The notes under the pieces: model-generated
Database searches by the model: none
What the model saw: only the letters and a program-made list of their open reading frames with translations
Told to the model about the DNA's origin: nothing
Shown: positions 43,175 to 49,771 of the stretch, piece after piece
Position numbering within the stretch: position 1 is the first letter of the stretch
How the letters are laid out: every line of letters begins with the position of its first letter
Origin: Bacteroidota bacterium
GTDB lineage: Bacteria; Bacteroidota; Ignavibacteria; UBA10030; UBA8401
Length of the DNA stretch: 49,771 nt
Assembly: GCA_030679145.1 (NCBI GenBank)
Contig: JAUXTU010000046.1
Location: 1 to 49,771, forward strand
Direction of reading: 5' to 3'
Translations under genes and position numbers: made by a program

Positions 43175-43884
43175 TGAACAATCATTATACAGCAAGCCCT
43201 ATAGAGAATAGATTCCTTTCGATCATCGGAGTTGCTGCATTTTGTTATCTTGTCATTCATTTCTCAACGATCTCAATTATTTCAAAATTCTTCTCGCTTC
43301 AAAATTCTTTTTTCGTTCTGCAGTTCGAACAGCATTTCTGGCAATACCTTTTCTCATTTCTTGCTGTGGTCGTTCTTTCCCGCGGACATTTGTGGAGCTA
43401 CGGAATCAATTCTCAAAATCTTAAGAGATCAATGGTATGGCTTGTTTGGCTGTATGGTGTGATCATAATGGCGACATTGATTTTTGGAGAATCATTTCTT
43501 CCTGTTCATTCGTCTAATCTTCCTGTCGGGACACGGGAAACATTCGTTTCTTTTCTCACCTATTGGATGTCTTCGCCTGTTGCAAATCAAATATTATTCT
43601 TTAGTTTTGGACAGACTGTTTTGATGAAACAATGGGGTGATTCATTTTCGATAAAAGGATTTCCTGTTGTGATTCTATTCTCGTCAATACTATTTGCGTT
43701 TGGTGCTACGTCCTCGCAATTTCAATTGGGTGAATATTCGATCATTCCGACATTTATTCTTGGTCTATTTAGCGGAGTTGTATATTGGAAAACAAATAGT
43801 CTCATCACTCCGATGCTTGGCCACGCATTCTATTTCGGATTCCCATTGTTTATTCACATTCTTAAGATCAATCTCTTCCAATAA
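43174..43884 (+). CDS. CPBP-like membrane protein with lost catalytic residues
   Basis: This 236-residue protein has about seven hydrophobic helices and resembles the CPBP/Abi (Rce1-like) membrane protease family. Where active members have EExxFR, it reads SSPVANQILFFSFGQ: the two Glu are Asn138 and Gln139 and the Arg is Phe. The second motif histidine is missing (FAFGATSSQ), while the last, in SLITPMLGHAFYF (His217), remains, with the family's YWKTNSL before it. It is thus probably an inactive relative, possibly binding or scaffolding. It is translationally coupled to the helicase gene by a one-base overlap. Confidence 0.62.
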   Translation: MNNHYTASPIENRFLSIIGVAAFCYLVIHFSTISIISKFFSLQNSFFVLQFEQHFWQYLFSFLAVVVLSRGHLWSYGINSQNLKRSMVWLVWLYGVIIMATLIFGESFLPVHSSNLPVGTRETFVSFLTYWMSSPVANQILFFSFGQTVLMKQWGDSFSIKGFPVVILFSSILFAFGATSSQFQLGEYSIIPTFILGLFSGVVYWKTNSLITPMLGHAFYFGFPLFIHILKINLFQ

Positions 43885-43936
43885 CCTTGGCGTCAACTAG
43901 TCTTTGAAACCAATAAAACTTTTTACTATACTATAG

Positions 43937-43964
43937 CCGTCCCATCAGTTGGGACGGTTTTTTT
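43937..43964 (+). terminator. Rho-independent terminator before metF
   Basis: CCGTCCCA / TGGGACGG with a 5-base loop is followed by TTTTTTT. It ends the helicase operon; metF starts 15 bases further on with GGAG just behind the T-run. The closeness allows an attenuation role, but no SAM-riboswitch features are visible. Confidence 0.8.
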
Positions 43965-43979
43965 ATATAGGAGTAAAAC

Positions 43980-44885
43980 ATGCATATCGCGGAAATCTTA
44001 AAACAACATTCTCCACATTTCAGCTTTGAATTCTTCCCGCCGAAGACTGAAGAAACATCAAAGTCACTCTTTGAATCGATCAAAGAATTGACTCCGCTGA
44101 AACCTTCGTATGTTAGCGTTACGTACGGCGCAGGGGGTTCTACACGCCAGTTGACGCACGATCTTATCGTGCGATTGCAAAAAGAATCTCAACTGACGAT
44201 CGTGTCTCATTTAACATGCGTTGGAGCGAGTAAAGATGAGATAAAGGAAATTCTGACAAAGTATAACGAAAGCGGAATTCAAAATATCATGGCACTTCGC
44301 GGTGATCCGCCAAAAGGCGAAACGCAATTCGTTCAAACGCACAATGGATTTGCGTATGCAGCTGAATTGGTCGCGTTCATCAAAAAACATTTTCCCAAGA
44401 TGGGTGTTGGTGTTGCCGGTTTTCCCGAAGGACATCCCGCCACGCCGAATCGTTTGAAAGAGATCGAAAATCTGAAAGCAAAAGTGGATGCAGGTGCGGA
44501 TTATATTTGCACACAATTATTTTTTGAGAATCGCGACTTTTACGATTTTTGTGAACGGTGTGAGATTGCCGGAATAAAAGTGCCGATCATTGCCGGTATC
44601 ATGCCGGTCACTTCCCGCAAAGGATTTATTCGAATGGCAGAATTGGCGCTCGGCGCACATTTTCCTGCAAAATTGATCCGTGCTGTTTCGCGTGCAGAAG
44701 ATGATGAGTACGTAGAAAAAGTTGGAGTCCATTGGGCTACCGAACAAGTGCGCGATCTTATTGACCGCAATGTTTCCGGGATTCATCTTTATACACTGAA
44801 TCGATCAAAACCGACATTGAAGATCTATGATGCTCTCGGCGTTAAAGATTCCGACAGCTTACGACGGACACCGATTCAATTATAA
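43980..44885 (+). CDS. metF: Methylenetetrahydrofolate reductase
   Basis: MetF reduces 5,10-methylenetetrahydrofolate to 5-methyltetrahydrofolate for methionine synthesis. The 301-residue TIM-barrel flavoprotein has FSFEFFPPKTEE near the N-terminus with the catalytic glutamate, VTYGAGGSTR near 47, HLTCVGASKDEI near 80, IMALRGDPPKGE near 102 and GVAGFPEGHP near 145. The length matches bacterial MetF without a C-terminal regulatory domain. The start is placed at the ATG after TAGGAG. No other methionine gene is adjacent. Confidence 0.93.
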   Translation: MHIAEILKQHSPHFSFEFFPPKTEETSKSLFESIKELTPLKPSYVSVTYGAGGSTRQLTHDLIVRLQKESQLTIVSHLTCVGASKDEIKEILTKYNESGIQNIMALRGDPPKGETQFVQTHNGFAYAAELVAFIKKHFPKMGVGVAGFPEGHPATPNRLKEIENLKAKVDAGADYICTQLFFENRDFYDFCERCEIAGIKVPIIAGIMPVTSRKGFIRMAELALGAHFPAKLIRAVSRAEDDEYVEKVGVHWATEQVRDLIDRNVSGIHLYTLNRSKPTLKIYDALGVKDSDSLRRTPIQL

Positions 44886-44928
44886 TAAAAATAAATCATT
44901 TCGTGATATCTTTACCCTAGAGAATAAA

Positions 44929-44985
44929 AGCATACCGTTCGTTTCCGCCAAAGAGCCGGCGGACAAGTTAAACGAACGGTATGCT
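44929..44985 (+). other. Long hairpin overlapping the start of the aldolase gene
   Basis: AGCATACCGTTCGTTT (44929-44944) is perfectly inverted at 44970-44985, and an inner CCGCC / GGCGG stem (44945-44949 / 44958-44962) extends it. The right arm contains the first possible ATG (44981) of the aldolase gene. A CCGCC/GGCGG core with the same flanks (TTGTCCGCC ... GGCGGAAA) recurs at 49679-49709. No T-run follows, so it is not a simple terminator. Confidence 0.7.
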
Positions 44986-45007
44986 AAGGAATGATGTAAC
45001 GAATCTA

Positions 45008-45652
45008 ATGACTATTCAATCCAATATTTCCACAGAAATAATAAATGTGTGCCGCAGAGTTGAAGCAAAAGGATTTGTTTCGGCAACTGATGGAAATATC
45101 AGTGTGCGGCTGCAGAATGGTAACATTCTTGCGACACCGACTTCGTTGAATAAAGGTTTGGTTCGTGCTGAAGATCTGGTTGAACTTTCATTGGATGGAA
45201 AACAGATCAGCGGAAAGAGAAAACCTTCCACTGAAATGAAGATGCATCTCTTCATCTATCAGCATCGAAATGATGTGAATGCCGTCGTTCATTGTCATCC
45301 GATCTATGCAACAGGATTTGCCGCCGCCGGAATTCCGTTAAAAGAAAATGTATTTCCGGAAGTGATAGTTGGATTTGGAAATATTCCGCTTGCAGCGTAT
45401 GCAACACCGTCTACTGAAGAAGTCGGAGAATCACTTCGTCCGTTTGTTAAAACACATGATGCGATATTGCTTTCAAACCATGGCGTAGTAACATACGGCA
45501 ATGATGTTTGGGATGCATATTTCAGGATGGAGAAAGTAGAACATATTGCTCACACGTTGTTTGTTGCCGAAACACTTGGCGGGACAAAGCAATTATCTTC
45601 CGTGCAAGTTGCGAGATTGAAAGAATTAGCCAAAACAGTGCATAGAAAATAG
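45008..45652 (+). CDS. Class II aldolase/adducin family protein
   Basis: This is a zinc-dependent sugar-phosphate aldolase or epimerase-like protein of about 214 residues from the ATG at 45008; an in-frame ATG at 44981 lies in the arm of a hairpin. Visible are the substrate loop ATDGNISVRLQNG near 25, the catalytic-glutamate segment KPSTEMKMHLF near 63, the zinc ligands HCHPIYATG near 85 and SNHGVVTYG near 150. Relatives include L-fuculose-1-phosphate aldolase and methylthioribulose-1-phosphate dehydratase; the neighbours do not decide the substrate. Confidence 0.82.
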   Translation: MTIQSNISTEIINVCRRVEAKGFVSATDGNISVRLQNGNILATPTSLNKGLVRAEDLVELSLDGKQISGKRKPSTEMKMHLFIYQHRNDVNAVVHCHPIYATGFAAAGIPLKENVFPEVIVGFGNIPLAAYATPSTEEVGESLRPFVKTHDAILLSNHGVVTYGNDVWDAYFRMEKVEHIAHTLFVAETLGGTKQLSSVQVARLKELAKTVHRK

Positions 45653-45666
45653 TATTTATGTGTAAT

Positions 45667-45825
45667 AGACATCTGAAAAATACCACATCACTGTCATTCC
45701 GAGGAGCAACGCGACGAGTCCCGAAGGGATCCCTTAGGGAGAATCCCGTTTTTTCATTCAAAAATAAAAACGAGATTCTTCACTTCGTTCAGAATGACAA
45801 AGGACAATCAATTTTTCAGATGTCT
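45667..45825. repeat. Palindromic intergenic repeat (GTCATTCTGAAC family), copy 2
   Basis: Perfect outer arms AGACATCTGAAAAA (45667-45680) and TTTTTCAGATGTCT (45812-45825) enclose GTCATTCCGAGGAGCAACGC on the left and its relative GAAGAATC...CAGAATGAC in inverse on the right, with an inner GAGAATCCCGTTTTT/AAAAACGAGATTC stem. The right half in inverse reads almost the same as the left arm of the element at 2225. Confidence 0.8.
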
Positions 45826-45856
45826 CTGTAAACTAGACCCATAATTAAAATAGATG

Positions 45857-45970
45857 GTCATTGCGAGGGAGCGATTTATCTGTCATCTTTTTGGCGGAAG
45901 CGACCGAAGCAATCTCCAAAAATATATGATAAGAACAAGATTGCTTCGACAAAAAACGTCTCGCAATGAC
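45857..45970. repeat. Palindromic GTCATTGCGAGG intergenic repeat
   Basis: The left arm GTCATTGCGAGGGAGCG ... GAAGCAATCTCC and the right arm GATTGCTTCG ... CGTCTCGCAATGAC are inverted copies around an AT-rich centre. The element ends six bases before the start codon of the next gene. Confidence 0.75.
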
Positions 45971-45976
45971 ATTACG

Positions 45977-46906
45977 ATGAGTTTTTTTAGTTTCTTACTG
46001 GTATTGCTATTTACTTCTTCGTTGCTTGCGCAGCCCAATACTTCATTCCCCAAATCGAAAACCGATAAAGTTCTTACAAAAAAACTTCAGGAACTTGTAA
46101 AAGATTTTAAGGGAGAAATCGGCATTTATGTCCGTCATCTCAAGAGTGGGAAAACGGTTGAGATCAATGCTGATACACTTTTTCCGACAGCGAGTATGGT
46201 GAAGATTCCGATCATGGTCGGAATCTTTGATAAGATTGAAAAAGGGGAATTGAAATACGATTCATTGCTGATGTATCGGGATTCGCTGCTTTATCCGGGA
46301 GAAGATATTGTGGGGGAGTTGAAAGATTCAGGAAGGATCTCATTAGGCAAGAATATCATGCTGATGATCACTACGAGCGATAATACCGGCAGTCTATGGA
46401 ATCAATTGATGGCGGGAACGGGAACGAGGATCAATGAAATTATGGAGCAGAATGGATTGAACGTTACCCGAGTCAATTCCCGTACGCCCGGACGTGAGGA
46501 AATGCGTTCGATCTATGGATGGGGAGTAACAACACCGCGTGAAATGGCTGAACTTGTGGTAAAAATTCGTGAAGGGAAAATTATCTCTCCGTGGGCAAGC
46601 GAACGGATGTACCGGAATCTTGCTCGAATCTATTGGGATGGCGAAGCATTATCCGAAATTCCGCCGTATATTCATGCAGCATCGAAACAGGGTGCAGTGA
46701 ATCAATCACGGTCCGAAGTTGTACTGGTGAATGCACCAAGCGGGGATTATATCTTTTGCGTGATCACAAAAAATCAGCAGGATGAAAGCTGGGTCAGAGA
46801 AAATGAAGGATTTGTTTTGCTGCGAAATGTTTCCCGAACGCTCTGGCAATATTTTGAACCAAAGGATAAGTGGAAATCGTTTCCGGAATCGATGAAGTAT
46901 CATTAG
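45977..46906 (+). CDS. Serine beta-lactamase-like (class A-type) hydrolase, exported
   Basis: About 309 residues from the ATG at 45977; the longer frame from 45854 would translate a palindromic repeat and bury the signal peptide (MSFFSFLLVLLFTSSLLAQ). The domain is the penicillin-recognising serine-hydrolase fold: SMVK (SxxK, catalytic Ser, in FPTASMVKIPIMVG), TTSDN (SDN motif), an omega-loop-like RTPGREEMRSIYGWG, and SKQGAVNQSRSE (KxG). It could be a beta-lactamase or a peptidoglycan-related hydrolase; the K-Q-G in place of K-T-G weakens the case for strong lactam cleavage. ddl, another wall gene, follows after a repeat-filled gap. Confidence 0.8.
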   Translation: MSFFSFLLVLLFTSSLLAQPNTSFPKSKTDKVLTKKLQELVKDFKGEIGIYVRHLKSGKTVEINADTLFPTASMVKIPIMVGIFDKIEKGELKYDSLLMYRDSLLYPGEDIVGELKDSGRISLGKNIMLMITTSDNTGSLWNQLMAGTGTRINEIMEQNGLNVTRVNSRTPGREEMRSIYGWGVTTPREMAELVVKIREGKIISPWASERMYRNLARIYWDGEALSEIPPYIHAASKQGAVNQSRSEVVLVNAPSGDYIFCVITKNQQDESWVRENEGFVLLRNVSRTLWQYFEPKDKWKSFPESMKYH

Positions 46907-46993
46907 CCACAAACACGCAAAGGCACAAAGGAAATATTTTTTTGAAATATAAATTTTGTGATAATTTTGTGTCTTAGTGACTTTGTGGCAAAG
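46907..46993. repeat. Palindromic CACAAAG-type intergenic repeat
   Basis: CCACAAACACGCAAAGGCAC (left) and TTTGTGTCTTAGTGACTTTG (right) are inverted relatives flanking an AT-rich middle. The element starts directly at the stop codon of the preceding gene. Confidence 0.65.
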
Positions 46994-47054
46994 TTTTTAT
47001 CTGTTCTGCATTTTTTAGTTACTAACTCATGGTACGCAAAGTCCAAAAATCAAT

Positions 47055-47123
47055 CGTCATTCCCGCACGTTTTTAGCGGGAATCTATATAATGGATGCCC
47101 GACTAAGGCATTCGGGCCTGACG
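47055..47123. repeat. 69-bp intergenic repeat (CGTCATTCCCGC...CGGGCCTGACG), copy 2
   Basis: Same length and layout as 4979-5047: inverted ends, a TTCCCGC/GCGGGAA hairpin and a GCCCGA/TCGGGC hairpin. Roughly four fifths of positions agree with copy 1. Confidence 0.8.
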
Positions 47124-47262
47124 ATTTTACTTTATTGGATATATTTTTTTCTCTGCGTAACGTGACTTATAATAGAAACAGCAAACTCTTGGCAATATTT
47201 GCCGCATCATGTCATACCGCAAAGTACGGCGGTAAAAAATGATTCAGGAAAATATCATTAAC

Positions 47263-47285
47263 CACAAAGACACAAAGGCACAAAG
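47263..47285 (+). repeat. Three 8-bp CACAAAG(A/G) tandem units before ddl
   Basis: CACAAAGA-CACAAAGG-CACAAAG ends nine bases before the ddl start codon, in the place where a ribosome binding site is expected. It is the half-element of the repeat at 46907-46993. Confidence 0.65.
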
Positions 47286-47294
47286 AATTTTATT

Positions 47295-48422
47295 ATGAAT
47301 TCAAAACTAAAAGTTGGCGTTCTTTTCGGCGGTCGTTCGGCGGAGCATGAAGTTTCCCTTGTCTCCGCGGCTTCTATTATCAATGCGTTGGACAAAACAA
47401 AATATGATGTTCTACCGATCGGGATCTCAAAAGAGGGACGATGGTTAAGCGCTGTTAATGCAATTCAATTATTGAAGGAACATTCGGGTCTTGAAAATTT
47501 TCCGGAGCATGTGCTTCTTCCTGATCCGAGAAAACAATCGCTGGTGAATATCAGCGGAGCATTTCCACAGAATGCAGAAAAGGTGGATGTTATTTTTCCG
47601 GTGATCCATGGAACATTCGGCGAGGATGGAACGATACAAGGATTGTTTGAGCTTGCGGATATTCCGTATGTTGGTGCGGGAGTTCTCGGCTCCGCCGTGG
47701 GAATGGACAAAGTGATCTCAAAACAATTATTGGAACGGGCGGATATTCCGGTAACAAAAGGAATCTGGTTCCTCTATTCCGATTTTGTAAAACGACCGAA
47801 ACATTATTTGCTGGATGTAGAAAAGAAGATCAAATATCCATGTTTTGTAAAACCGCCGAATCAAGGTTCGAGCGTCGGTATCAGCAAAGCGCATAATAAA
47901 AAAGAATTGATCGCCGCGATCCATCTTGCGGGAGAATATGACAGGAAGATACTGATCGAAAAAGCAGTTTCACGACCGAGAGAAATAGAAATGAGCGTAA
48001 TGGGAAATGACGAACCGATCGCTTCGCTTCCTGGTGAGATCGTTCCTTCCAATGAGTTCTATGATTATGATGCAAAATATGTGGATGGAAAATCTGTTGC
48101 AGAGATCCCTGCAAAACTTTCTCCGCAATTGATCAAAAAAATACAAGCGTGTGCGCTGAAGGCATATTCCGTTTTGGATTGTTCCGGTTTGGCGCGCGTT
48201 GATTTTCTTCTGCAAAAGAACGGAAAATTCTTTTTGAATGAGATCAATACGATTCCGGGATTTACCTCCATCAGTATGTATCCCAAATTGTGGGAAGCGT
48301 CAGGTGTTTCCTATTCGGAATTGTTGGACAAGTTGATAGGATATGCATTTGAACGGTACAATGACAAAAAGAAATTAAAAACATTCTACTCACCAAAAAC
48401 AGATTGGTATAAACAATCATGA
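47295..48422 (+). CDS. ddl: D-alanine--D-alanine ligase
   Basis: Ddl joins two D-alanines with ATP to make the dipeptide end of the peptidoglycan stem. The 375-residue ATP-grasp protein has VLFGGRSAEHEVSLVSA at the N-terminus, PVIHGTFGEDGTIQG near 100, GVGILGSAVGMDK-like GAGVLGSAVGMDK near 130, KPPNQGSSVGISK near 190 and FLNEINTIPGFT near 318. These are the canonical binding and catalytic segments. A tail of about 25 residues beyond the grasp fold is Lys-rich. The stop overlaps the next gene's start by four bases (ATGA). No good ribosome binding site is present; a CACAAAG repeat occupies its place. Confidence 0.95.
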   Translation: MNSKLKVGVLFGGRSAEHEVSLVSAASIINALDKTKYDVLPIGISKEGRWLSAVNAIQLLKEHSGLENFPEHVLLPDPRKQSLVNISGAFPQNAEKVDVIFPVIHGTFGEDGTIQGLFELADIPYVGAGVLGSAVGMDKVISKQLLERADIPVTKGIWFLYSDFVKRPKHYLLDVEKKIKYPCFVKPPNQGSSVGISKAHNKKELIAAIHLAGEYDRKILIEKAVSRPREIEMSVMGNDEPIASLPGEIVPSNEFYDYDAKYVDGKSVAEIPAKLSPQLIKKIQACALKAYSVLDCSGLARVDFLLQKNGKFFLNEINTIPGFTSISMYPKLWEASGVSYSELLDKLIGYAFERYNDKKKLKTFYSPKTDWYKQS

Positions 48423-49285
48423 TCACGAAAGAATTCTTATCCAAGATCCCGATCTTCAAATTCCTTCCCGAGGACGATCATATTTCATTGGTCAGTTTGT
48501 GGAAGATGAAATCTTTAAAAGCGGGTGAGGTGTTATTCCGCAAAGGGGAACCGGGCTCTTCAATGTATGTGATCGAAGAAGGGGAGGTTGAAATCCTTCT
48601 TCCGGTCGATCCGCCGGTGAACGAAGTTCAACTTTCAATTTTGAAGGAAGGGGAATTCTTCGGAGAACTTTCGCTCTTTGCAGACACGCCGCGCACCGCA
48701 ACAACCCGCGCGATTGCCGATACCACATTAGTGGAAATGCAGCGGGGAGATTTTATTACGTTCGTGATGGAACGTCCTTCAATCGGAATTTCGATGCTGG
48801 CTGAAATGGCGAAACGTCTGCAATTGACGAACGAGCTGATCACATCGCTTGCATCGAAGAATCCGAATGATGAGATAGAAGAGGCGTTGACTGTTGGTGA
48901 CCGCATTGCAGATAAAATTGCGGAATTCGGCGGGAGCTGGAGATTCATTCTTTCATTCGGTGCATTTATGTTCTTATGGATCGGAATAAATGTGCTTCAG
49001 TTTCTTGTGAAACCGTTCGATGAATATCCTTTTACATTTTTGAACCTGATGCTTTCCACCGTTGCGGCGTTGCAAGCGCCGGTGATTATGATGAGCCAAA
49101 ACCGCGCACAGAAAAAAGACAGACTGAAAGCAGATCTGGATTATCAGGTGAATGTGAAATCGGAACTGATGCTGCAGCAAATGCACCAAAAGATGGACAG
49201 ACTGCTTGATGAGGAGTTGGAGCATATTCGACGAGAGATCGACTTGATGAAAAGTCCGGCACAGAAGAAGCATTCAAAAAAATAA
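48419..49285 (+). CDS. Cyclic-nucleotide-binding domain fused to DUF1003 membrane domain
   Basis: This 288-residue protein begins with a cNMP-binding domain (about 1-135), KAGEVLFRKGEPGSSMYVIEEG and the phosphate-binding cassette FFGELSLFADTPRTATTRA, whose Glu and Arg are the cNMP contacts. A DUF1003 domain follows (about 160-270): a hydrophobic pair of helices, WRFILSFGAFMFLWIGINVL and the family signature FTFLNLMLSTVAALQAPVIM then MSQNRAQKKDRLKADLDYQV, ending in a coiled, charged tail. It is a cytoplasmic-membrane protein probably controlled by cAMP. The only cyclase gene here (31.2-32.7 kb) could supply the ligand. It is translationally coupled to ddl. Confidence 0.87.
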   Translation: MITKEFLSKIPIFKFLPEDDHISLVSLWKMKSLKAGEVLFRKGEPGSSMYVIEEGEVEILLPVDPPVNEVQLSILKEGEFFGELSLFADTPRTATTRAIADTTLVEMQRGDFITFVMERPSIGISMLAEMAKRLQLTNELITSLASKNPNDEIEEALTVGDRIADKIAEFGGSWRFILSFGAFMFLWIGINVLQFLVKPFDEYPFTFLNLMLSTVAALQAPVIMMSQNRAQKKDRLKADLDYQVNVKSELMLQQMHQKMDRLLDEELEHIRREIDLMKSPAQKKHSKK

Positions 49286-49311
49286 AAGTGCTGATAATTT
49301 TACGTAACAAG

Positions 49312-49346
49312 AAGCCTGTTGCCGATTTTCGGTGACGGGCTTTTTT
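49312..49346 (+). terminator. Terminator after the ddl/cNMP-binding genes
   Basis: AAGCCTGTTGCCGA / TCGGTGACGGGCTT (14 bp with three G-T pairs) and a 3-base loop are followed by TTTTTTATT. Confidence 0.8.
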
Positions 49347-49364
49347 ATTCTATTATCCACCGCC

Positions 49365-49494
49365 ACCCCGAAGGGGTCCTTCGGACTAGCAGATTCTTCG
49401 GTCGTTTCACTCCCTCAGAATGACGCATGCTAAATAATTAACGTCATTCTGAATGTAGTTCCAATTTTTTATTGGAACGGAATGAAGAATCCGG
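49365..49494. repeat. Two GTCATTCTGA-type elements in divergent orientation
   Basis: Read outward, 49424-49365 (minus) starts GTCATTCTGAGGGAGTG and 49443-49494 (plus) starts GTCATTCTGAATGTAG, each running into GAAGAATC. The first also contains a CCCCGAAGGGGTCCTTCGG hairpin. They are half-elements of the family seen at 2.2 and 45.7 kb. Confidence 0.6.
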
Positions 49495-49527
49495 TTTGTG
49501 TGGTTGGGATTTTTTTACGAATATAAG

Positions 49528-49559
49528 AAGCCGTTGCCAGTTTGGTGACGGCTTTTTTT
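49528..49559 (+). terminator. Second, related terminator
   Basis: AAGCCGTTGCCA / TGGTGACGGCTT with a 3-base loop and TTTTTTT closely resembles the terminator 216 bases before it, suggesting duplication. Confidence 0.7.
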
Positions 49560-49597
49560 ATTTACTAGAAGCTATCTCAAAAATGCCTAATCAATGT

Positions 49598-49709
49598 CAT
49601 TTCGATCCCGCTTTAGCGGGAGAGAAATCTAGTTTTTGCACCCATTTAATTGCCCTCGCTAAACGTCAGGCAATGAACTTGTCCGCCGTGCTCTATCTTC
49701 TGGCGGAAA
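49598..49709. repeat. GTCATTTCGA hairpin and CCGCC/GGCGG element
   Basis: GTCATTTCGATCCCGCTTTA followed by GCGGGAGAGAAATCT forms a CCCGC/GCGGG hairpin (49598-49633). Further on, TTGTCCGCC (49679-49687) and GGCGGAAA (49702-49709) repeat the core of the hairpin at 44929-44985. Confidence 0.5.
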
Positions 49710-49771
49710 ACGTTGTCAGACGTTGTCCACACTCGAATTCTGCATAAATTCAGCACATCATAAAAATAAAT

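Larger units (their letters stand above)
45653..45976. other. Gene-free gap filled by two palindromic repeats
   Basis: Nearly all of this 324-base gap is made of two non-coding repeat elements, 45667-45825 and 45857-45970. A reading frame running through the second into the next gene is probably not translated. Confidence 0.7.
46994..47294. other. Gene-free gap with repeats before ddl
   Basis: This stretch holds the second 69-bp element (47055-47123) and the CACAAAG tandem (47263-47285). A 94-codon frame (46958-47242) runs across the repeats but has no family match, codon bias or ribosome binding site and is rejected as a gene. Confidence 0.6.
49286..49771. other. Gene-free end of the window with repeats and duplicated terminators
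   Basis: This 486-base segment contains two similar terminators, two GTCATTCTGA-type elements in opposite orientation, a GTCATTTCGATCCCGC-type hairpin and a CCGCC/GGCGG element. A 91-codon frame at 49472-49747 covers the repeats and is not accepted as a gene. Confidence 0.6.

Noticed and set aside
43937-43979. Possible SAM riboswitch or T-box in front of metF
   Set aside because: Only a simple terminator stem is present; the 95-base gap contains no multi-helix aptamer features.
46958-47242. 94-codon open frame on the plus strand
   Set aside because: It runs through the CACAAAG and 69-bp repeat elements, has no ribosome binding site and no recognisable family.
49472-49747. 91-codon open frame at the window end
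   Set aside because: It is composed of terminator and palindromic repeat sequence; the peptide shows no family features.

Overview
This 49.8 kb stretch is a chromosomal segment of an uncultivated-looking, anaerobic or microaerophilic bacterium of the Bacteroidetes/Chlorobi/Ignavibacteria (FCB) lineage. The evidence is: three secreted beta-propeller proteins ending in the NYPNPFNPST-type type IX secretion (T9SS) sorting domain; a PorV-like outer-membrane protein; a 2-oxoacid:ferredoxin oxidoreductase; menaquinone synthesis by the futalosine route; and an AT-leaning sequence in which many genes keep a clear AGGAG ribosome binding site, which fits Ignavibacteria-like bacteria better than typical Bacteroidetes. 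The assignment is an inference. No rRNA, tRNA, CRISPR array or transposase was seen.

Layout. 1-4.9 kb, minus strand: korB (cut by the window edge) and korA, a CcdA thiol-redox membrane protein, and a membrane sensor kinase with a periplasmic CxxCH motif and no phosphoacceptor histidine. 5.0-11.4 kb, minus strand: an arginine operon argC-argJ-(broken four-helix-bundle gene)-argB-argF-argR-argG, with a promoter lying inside two ARG boxes directly against the argC start codon. 11.6-14.8 kb, plus strand: ychF, a zinc-ribbon/DUF2007 protein and a phosphohexomutase. 14.8-23.2 kb, minus strand: a menaquinone cluster mqnP-ubiX-HEPN-MNT-ubiD-mqnE/mqnA fusion-TIR-like protein, a strong terminator, then mqnC and a small outer-membrane protein. 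23.4-26.4 kb, plus strand: NAD-type isocitrate dehydrogenase, a DusB-type tRNA-modifying enzyme and a LysE-family exporter. 26.4-33.5 kb, minus strand: a lipoprotein, acetyl-CoA synthetase, a PorV-like/TPR protein overlapping a membrane adenylate cyclase, and a periplasmic heavy-metal-binding protein. 33.8-39.5 kb, plus strand: three T9SS beta-propellers in tandem. 39.7-49.3 kb, plus strand: Ogt, a lone receiver domain, a PcrA/UvrD helicase, a degenerate CPBP membrane protein, metF, a class II aldolase, a serine beta-lactamase-like protein, ddl and a cNMP-binding/DUF1003 membrane protein.

How genes work together. KorAB and isocitrate dehydrogenase handle neighbouring TCA steps. The mqn cluster encodes chorismate dehydratase, aminofutalosine synthase, cyclic futalosine synthase, prenyltransferase and the UbiD/UbiX decarboxylase pair; futalosine hydrolase, MqnD and the methylase must lie elsewhere. 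The arg cluster covers most of arginine synthesis (argD, argH and carbamoyl-phosphate synthase are not here). The adenylate cyclase and the cNMP-binding protein suggest cAMP signalling.

The most unusual items are: the MqnE-MqnA fusion with a TIR-like protein and a HEPN/MNT pair built into the same menaquinone transcript; the predicted leaderless, ARG-box-embedded argC promoter; the His-to-Gln sensor kinase; the frameshifted four-helix-bundle cassette flanked by inverted repeats; the ATT start codon of the second propeller gene; and several families of palindromic intergenic repeats, including a 69-bp element present twice and a ~50-bp repeat arm shared by sites 43 kb apart.
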